Source: Myotis daubentonii
Taxonomy: Eukaryota > Chordata > Mammalia > Chiroptera > Vespertilionidae
Assembly (NCBI RefSeq): GCF_963259705.1
Contig: NC_081853.1
Span: forward strand, 1,364,001-1,428,000
Direction of reading: 5' to 3'
Length of the DNA stretch: 64,000 nt
Shown piece by piece: positions 57,955 through 64,000 of the stretch; positions within the stretch are counted from its first letter, which is position 1; each line of letters begins with the position of its first letter. The position numbers and the translations under genes were made by a program. Below the pieces are notes generated by a model that saw only the letters and a program-made list of their open reading frames with translations, was not told the DNA's origin and did no database searches.

Positions 57955-58320
57955 CTAGAGGACCAGTGTGCATGAAATCGTGCGTGAGTAGCTTGCTTCC
58001 GCTTGCCTCAGCTTCCCGCCCTGCTCTCCGCCGCTTGTAGCTTGCTACCCCGCCATCCGCTACTCATATCTCTCCACTGCTTGTAGCTCACTGCCCCGCC
58101 CTCTGCCGCTCATAGCCCTCTGCTGCTCATGGCCTTCCTCCACTTGTAGCCCTCAGCCGCTTGTAGCTCTCCACTGCTAGTAGGTCACGCCCCTCCCCGC
58201 CCGCCACGAGAGGCGCTGCTCACAGGCCGGGGGGAGGGACTGAGAGGTGCTCAGTGCACCTCCTGGTGACTGGTCTTTGGTCGTTACAGCATTATAACCA
58301 CTGGGTTTTTATTATATAGA
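57955..58320 (-). mobile_element. Helitron, 366 bp
   Basis: CTAG 57955-57958 after A; 5' TCTATATAATAAAAACC ends 58320 before T58321. Confidence 0.85.
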
Positions 58321-59123
58321 TGGGGAGAAAACTCCAATCAAACAACAACTAATCCAAAAAATGCAAACAACAAACACCCAGAGATAAATGCAAACTACTA
58401 ACAACTAATCCAAAATGTGTAAACTACAAACACCCAAACAACAAACACCCAGAGGAATCTGAGGAGGCAAAGTTTTCTCTAGGCGATAACTGATCTTTCT
58501 GTCCACTCACTGATTGCCTCACCAGCCATGTTTAATTTGCCAATTCCGAGTGGGTGTTATTCGATTCAGCTGTTTCTTCTATCTGCTCTGTGAGAAGGTG
58601 CAGGACTCGTTTGCATATTCGCACCACTTTGTCTCCCCCTGAACAGACTTTTTAGGCGCCCGCAGCCAGGGAGACTGGAGTCCCAGTATTCCTGGATTCA
58701 CAGCTGAGGCAGCTGGTCCCAGGGTGTTGTGGTTGTAGGATCCTGGGAGGTATCCAAGGTCTCCCTGGTTGAAGGTAAGGCTGGGTTTCCAATCACAGCC
58801 GCTCTCCCCTTCATGATGGTGTGGTCTCTGTGGCAGAGTTGGCTGCTCTGGGAGAGATTTCAGCAGCAGTAGAGGCTGCCCGGCCAGGGGAGCCTGGTCC
58901 ACTAGTCCCCATCAGTCCCTTGGAATATAGCTGTCCTTCATTCACAAATACAAACATTCACCGCACGTCCACGCACTCTCCTTCCGCACTCTCACACTAT
59001 CTTGTCCTGCTGTCCTGTAGGCAGCCATCTTGGATCCCCCAGTTTTTCTGTATTCTAGTTGTAATTCCAGTTTTGTCCTGGGAGCTTGTCTGTTCAGCAT
59101 CCATTTACTCTGCCACCATTTTT

Positions 59124-59341
59124 TTTAAAAAAAAATATTTCTTTATTGATTTCAGAGAGGAAGGAAGGAGAGAGAGATAAAAACATCAATGATGAGAGAG
59201 AATCATTGATTGGCTGCCTCCTGCACGCCCCCCACGGGGGATCAAGCCTGCAACCCAGGCATGTGCCCTTGGCCGGAATCGAACCTGGGACCCTTCAATC
59301 CGCAGGCTGACGCTCTATCCATTGAGCCAAGCTGGGCAGGG
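59124..59341 (-). mobile_element. Ves SINE (antisense)
   Basis: Flanked by CTC(T/C)GCCACCATTTTT (59108-59123 and 59342-59357), 15 of 16 identical. Inserted in the L1 5' end. Confidence 0.88.
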
Positions 59342-59360
59342 CTCCGCCACCATTTTTCAT

Positions 59361-60269
59361 CTCATTGGATTATCCTTTTTTTAAAAAAATCCTTTATCTG
59401 GATGCCAGCATATGTTTCCGCCCTCCCCCTATATTTTGTAGTTCAGTAGAATTCTGGCCATATAAACCCAGTGGTTATAATGCTGTGGCCAGATGCTGTG
59501 GATAGATGATCCATTTATTATTTTTGGTTATCTGTTTCTTGCCATTTATAATATTTTTTGGGTCTTATTTTTACATTAAAGTAATGTTGAAGGCATCTTG
59601 AGAAATTTTTTCTAGTCCTTCTTTTGTTTATTTTATCCAAGTTTTTATATTTCTCTTGCTGAGAGTGTGCTTTTTTTCCTTCCCTGAAAAATTGTGTTTT
59701 AATTGTTGGTATATTTTTTGCTTCAACTAGGTAATAAAAATCTTGCCTGTTTCCTCTCTTGGGAGAAAATAAAATAATTTAGTCAACATTTAAATATGTG
59801 TGAGATAAGAAAGGGGACAAAAATGATCAGATAGCGTTTGGCATCCCACTTTAAATTGTAATTTTCAGTGCTAAAATTTATTAAAGAAGATGGTATGCTG
59901 ATCAGGCTTCTGGATTTGTTGAGAACTCAAGACAAGTAGTAATTAGGAGGCTGAGAAGAGGATCATCTACTTCCAAAAGGGTCTCTATTCAAAACACCTT
60001 GCTTAGGGAAAAGCATTAAAATGCAACTCCATTTACTTACTTTTTCATGTACACACTTATCTGTTCAGTAACTATTTTTCGAATGAACTTTGTGCTGGGC
60101 AGTTTGATAGCTAGCAAGGAGCATGTGGTGACTATGACGAGGTTGCTGCACTCACGGGGCTTGCATTTAGTGGGGAAGTACACAGTATTCCAATTGTGAC
60201 TAAGGGCCAGGTTAAGGTTAAGAGAGCAACTGGACTTGGTACTAAGTTTTCTATTTCAAACATGTCCAA
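59361..60269. other. SHQ1 intron 5, unassigned
   Basis: Unique AT-rich sequence. 60050-60190 resembles an ancient mammalian repeat ('gtgctgggcag', 'ggggcttgcatttagtgggg') but I cannot name it. No exon found. Confidence 0.45.
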
Positions 60270-60636
60270 ATTGAACTCATCATTTTACGTTTAAAAACTT
60301 CCTGAAATTTCTCCATGGTAGAGAGCCTCGTTTTTCACGTTAGTCACCCAGGTTAGGAATCTGGGATTCATCTTTGACTTCTTTTGTATCCCACGCTTCC
60401 AGTCCATCCTGAAGTTGTATCACTCATCTCTACTATTTCCTTTTCTCCGTCTATTTCTGACCTTCATTTGTGTCCTCCTTATTGTGGCAGTCTCCTTGTT
60501 GCCTAACTGATATCTCTTCCTCCAGCCTGGAATTCTGCAAGTCCATCAACTATAAAACCAGCAGTACAATAGCTTATGTTCCAAAAATGAAAACCTGCCT
60601 TAAACTCTCAATGGGTTCTCCTTTGCTTGGCGCCAA

Positions 60637-62160
60637 TTCAGTGCCAACAGGAATCCCCAATATGTGGCTCATTGAAAAAGGAAACTTTATTCATTGCAAA
60701 CAGCTCAATTATGATACAGCAGAGCTATGAAAACAGCACAGCTGTGAGGTGGCCCTGGGGTGAGGCGGTGGCCTGGTCTCTCTCTCCAGCTAGACAGCTC
60801 TGCTCTGCTCCTTGCTGGTCTGCTTTGCCCTACAGTGGTCTGCTCAATTTTGTGCCAGCCTGCTATTGCGAGACATCTTCAATGTTTCAGCTATAGCCAG
60901 GGAAATGCAGTCTTTGGTGGAAAAGGAAATTGCACTCTTGCCGAGTTCCAACCCCAGCAGGTCCAGGGGTCCCCAAAGGTGTGGACGGAGTTGGCGAAGA
61001 AGGAATGACACAGAGATAGCATTCAGTTGATCAGCAGCCTAGCCAGGACCTCTAGCCAGGATCTCCAGCGAAGTTCTGGTCTGGATCTCCAGAGCGGTTC
61101 TGCATAGGATCTCCAGCCAGGTTCTGTGTCCATGTTCTCTTGTTAGGCTCTCCAGCCAGGTTCTGTAGCCATGTTCCCTCGCTAGGTTCTCCAGCCAGGT
61201 TCTGTCCAGGTTCTCCAGCCAGGTTCAGTCACCAGGTTCTAGTCAGGTTCTCTTGCCAATTTCTGTAGTCAGGTTCAGTCCAGGATCTTTTGCCATGTTC
61301 TCTCCAGCAAAGTTCTTCTGTCTGTAGGTTCTGTGTAGTTTCTGTCTGTAGGTTCTCTCTTCTAAGTTCTGTGTCTTGCTGTCTTGTTACATCTGTATTT
61401 ATACCAGTTGATTCAATCCTATCAATCTCTATTACAAAGGTTAGGGCGTTTCTTATCTCCATTCCAGGGAGTAAAGATTATGTAGCTTAAGCATGATTGT
61501 TCATAGTTAAAGTGATTAATTACCCGCCTGGCACTTAGTTGAGGGGTTTTATTCCCTCCCTAACTTCAGGGGAAAATCCCTACCTGGGGATTCAACCTTT
61601 CTCGGAGAGGTGACCTTGGTTAAAACACAGCGCCAAGAAGGTGAGCAAACATATTAAGAACAGTATGCCATATATGCCAGGTCCCTTGAAACAGCAAGGA
61701 TGGACCGGCTCCTGGCACACTCTCAGACCCAGAGGGGAGCTGAAATATAGACACAATTCCACCCCCACCCCCACCCCCACCCCCAGTCCCTGATTGGTCC
61801 ATCCTCTGCACATGAGGGCTCCAAATCTTTGCAGTTTGATTGGTCCAAAAGACACTGTCATGAATTTTCAGAATGGAGATGCTCTGATTGGTCAGTGAAG
61901 AAGTTGACAGCTCCAATTGGAAGGAAAAACCTCAGTCCTATTGGCTGAAATAGGATTCCAGGAACTCCTTTATAAGGGCTGGCTGAGATGTCTGGAGCAC
62001 AGTGTAGGAGACAGTTATGCAGGCTTCTCTGTGAAGTGCCATTTGCATGAGAGGCCCATGTAGAAATGACTGCTAGACTCTGGTTGTTTTTAGTTTCTTG
62101 TTTTTTAAATTTGAGCCCAGTTAGCCACTGGGAGCCCTTTTTAGTAATTTTCTTCTTTCT
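60637..62160. other. Unidentified 1.5-kb insertion in L2 (LTR-like traits)
   Basis: Sits between two collinear L2 halves. Has an imperfect array of 'ccagccaggttctg' units (61015-61270), a (CCCCCA)n tract (61768-61795), several CCAAT motifs in antisense (attggtc, 61790-61945) and TTTATAAGG at 61974. These suggest an LTR, but TG/CA ends and duplication are not clear and no protein is recognised. Confidence 0.4.
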
Positions 62161-62499
62161 CAGGGTCCACAGCTTCTAACTTCTTATAATGTCATGTAAA
62201 GTTCTTGGTGATCTGTCCCTGCCCCTCCTTGCCCACCTTTTATACTGTGGCAGTAATGAATACTTGCATTTTTCCACCCATACCTCTTCTCACACACTTT
62301 GTTCTCATGGTATCCCTTCGCCAGCTGTTTTCTCCCTTGTCCATCCTACCTGAATTACTCTTATCTGTAAAGACTGGGCTTAGTTGTCACTTTCTGGTCC
62401 CTCTTTCCCAGACTGGTAGGGGAAGCTCTCCTCAGGGCTTCTGTTATAGGTCATCTTGTTTTTACAACATTCTGTTTGTGTGTGTGTGGTACCTATTAA

Positions 62500-62580
62500 C
62501 ACGTTAAGCGCCAGCCTGTTTTGTCTTCTGGACGGAAAGTATAGTGTCAGTCACCGGTGAGTGACTGGGTGCTTAACGTG
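62500..62580. mobile_element. piggyBac MITE, 81 bp, TTAA TSD
   Basis: TTAA at 62496-62499 and 62581-62584. Terminal inverted repeats CACGTTAAGCGCC and (reverse complement of right end) CACGTTAAGCACC, 12 of 13 identical. Contains the 10-bp palindrome TCACCGGTGA. Too small to code. Confidence 0.88.
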
Positions 62581-62690
62581 TTAATTGTGAAGTCCTGAAG
62601 GGCAGGGAGTGAGTGTTGCCAATCTTTATCTTTCTGATTTGCATGCATGTAGAGGGTACTTGGTGAATGCTTATTGAATTTAATGCATTT

Positions 62691-63390
62691 AAAAACTTGA
62701 AAATAATTTATTCTGGAAAGTAGACTATTAGCCTCAGATCTGTTCACAAAACTCTCAAATCATAAACACTATAAAAACCATCACAGGTAAATTACTAAAA
62801 CTATATTAGTGATGTTTTACTCTAAATAATCACTTAAATATTCTGAAATTTGGGGGTGGGGGCAAGGACAAAGGGGGCATGGAGGTGGCAGAGATACTGT
62901 TTCACAGATCCAGTATTTTTATTTATTTACTTACTTACTTACTTATTTATTTATATGCTTTTTCTCCTAGGGGAAAAAACAGCATTTTTCAGATGGGCTG
63001 TTCTACCTTTGCAGTAAATGTCCTTGGTGCTCCAGTCTCCTAGGCCCTTTTTGCTCCCCCTGACATTTTTCTGGGGCAATTCTGGCCTCTTCTTTGGCCT
63101 CCTTAACTGTCCCATGTGTCTCTCTGGAGCAGCAGACTGTTGGACAGGTCTCTGTGTGTCCTGAAAGGACAGCTCAGACTCAGCCTATTCCAAGCAGAAG
63201 TCATTGTCGCTCTCCTGTCATATGTGTTAGCATCCTGTGTTCCTGTCTCAATAGAGGTCATCGTTGTCCACTGTATTGTCAAGGCCCAAATCTGGGCATG
63301 GATTTTGACTCCTACATCCTGAGGATTCTAGATTCTAACTGTATGTCAGACTTACCCACTTTCCGCCTGCCCACAGCCACGGTCGTATTT
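62691..63390. other. SHQ1 intron 5, unassigned
   Basis: Tetranucleotide (TTAC/TTAT)n at about 62919-62953. The rest is unique or weakly L2-like. No exon found. Confidence 0.45.
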
Positions 63391-63408
63391 AAGGCCACCA
63401 TTATTTCT

Positions 63409-63640
63409 TTTCTTTTCTTTTTTTTTTAAATATATTTTATTGATTTTTTTACAGAGAGAAAGGGAGAGAGATAGAGAGTTAGAAACATCGATGAGAGAGA
63501 AACATCGATCAGCCGCCTCCTGCACACCCCCCACCGGGGATGCGCCCACAACCCAGGCACATGCCCCTGACCGGAACCAAACCTGGGACCCCTCAGTCCT
63601 CAGGCCGACGCTCCATCCACTGAGCCAAACCGGTTTCGGC
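63409..63640 (-). mobile_element. Ves SINE (antisense), 18-bp TSD
   Basis: Perfect duplication AAGGCCACCATTATTTCT (63391-63408 and 63641-63658). Antisense Ves with poly-T, CATCGAT repeats and tRNA-like end; a young copy. Confidence 0.92.
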
Positions 63641-63681
63641 AAGGCCACCATTATTTCTGTTCCTTCAGGTCTCTCTAAACC

Positions 63682-63991
63682 AGTGGTTTTCAACCTGTGG
63701 GTGGCAACCCCTTTGGGGGTCGAATGACCCTTTCACAGGGGTCGCCTAAGACCATCGGAAAACACGTATATAATTACATATTGTTTTTGTGATGAATCAC
63801 TATGCTTTAATTATGTTCAATTTGTAACAATGAAAATACATCCTGCATATCAGATATTTACATTAGGATTCATAACAGTAGCAAAATTACAGTTATGAAG
63901 TAGCAACGAAAATAATTTTATGGTTGAGGGTCACCACAACATGAGGAACTGTATTAAAGGGTCACGGCATTAGGAAGGTTGAGAACCACTA
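63682..63991 (+). mobile_element. SPIN-like hAT, 310-bp longer form
   Basis: CAGTGGTTTTCAACC start and GGTTGAGAACCACTA end; perfect 8-bp duplication CTCTAAAC (63674-63681 and 63992-63999). Same ends as the 222-bp copies but with about 85 extra internal bases. Confidence 0.87.
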
Positions 63992-64000
63992 CTCTAAACC

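Larger units (their letters stand above)
53024..59360 (-). mobile_element. Antisense L1 sequence, composite and decayed
   Basis: On plus in reverse order: RT (53024-53900), endonuclease (54420-55080), ORF1 (about 55570-56480), a further RT C-terminal piece (about 56570-57625, split by a Helitron), and 5'UTR ending near 59115/59360 with sequence matching 12790 onward. The second RT piece means at least two L1s or a rearranged one. Antisense to SHQ1. Confidence 0.65.
60270..62690 (+). mobile_element. L2 LINE 3' region, interrupted twice
   Basis: Diverged L2 segments in order: 60270-60635, about 62165-62495 ('cttggtgatctgtccctgcccc'), and 62585-62690 ('gaagggcagggag', then 'ggtgaatgcttattgaattt', the L2 end). 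Interrupted by a 1.5-kb unidentified insert and a piggyBac MITE. Confidence 0.65.

Noticed and set aside
59880..59900. Possible SHQ1 exon 6
   Set aside because: Looked for the expected continuation after the DPDHYL codons downstream of 50373; no segment with an acceptor, matching codons and correct phase was found.

Overview
The window is nuclear DNA of a mammal, almost certainly a vespertilionid (evening) bat. The evidence is the combination of Ves-type tRNA-derived SINEs, many non-autonomous Helitrons with the bat terminal hairpin followed by CTAG, several hAT DNA transposons with 8-bp target duplications (three of them SPIN-like), a piggyBac miniature element and L1/HAL1 LINEs, together with ancient MIR and L2 repeats. 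There are no bacterial operons, CRISPR arrays, rRNA genes or functional tRNA genes.

The only host protein gene I can support is SHQ1 (H/ACA snoRNP assembly factor), plus strand. Its first five coding exons are at 27325-27467, 39018-39082, 41375-41497, 44412-44575 and 50261-50373. They join in frame (608 nt, about 202 codons) and the remaining exons lie beyond the right edge. Exon 1 sits in a GC-rich promoter, and its donor reads GC rather than GT. A semi-processed HES6 pseudogene with a retained intron lies upstream at 22725-23144.

Layout. 1-1737: tail of a HAL1-like LINE, old L1 pieces, two Ves SINEs and a class II-like solo LTR. 1738-11945: a full-length, decayed L1 split by an intact-ORF HAL1 element (6430-8334) and by a 1.57-kb Helitron (9310-10875). 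11946-17001: older L1 pieces. 17002-18957: a Helitron end fused to an ERV env remnant and its 3' LTR. 18958-23250: mostly unique DNA with a MIR, an old SINE, a hAT transposase remnant and the HES6 pseudogene. About 24370-27067: a gammaretrovirus-like ERV remnant whose LTR ends 257 bp before the SHQ1 ATG. 29793-38190: an antisense L1 in SHQ1 intron 1 containing three hATs, a solo LTR, a SINE and a Helitron. 39-53 kb: SHQ1 introns 1-5 packed with Helitrons, often head to tail. 53-59.4 kb: antisense L1 pieces with two more Helitrons. 59.4-64 kb: an L2 interrupted by an unidentified 1.5-kb insertion and by a piggyBac MITE, then a Ves SINE and a SPIN-like hAT ending at the window edge.

How it works together: SHQ1 is the only gene likely to act for the host. 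Everything else is a record of retrotransposon and DNA-transposon activity, with order of insertion readable from nesting and target-site duplications. About 23 Helitron copies cover roughly 11 kb. The most notable items are the complete HAL1 with an open ORF1, the Helitron arrays and nested stacks, the SPIN-like trio, and the non-canonical SHQ1 splice donor.
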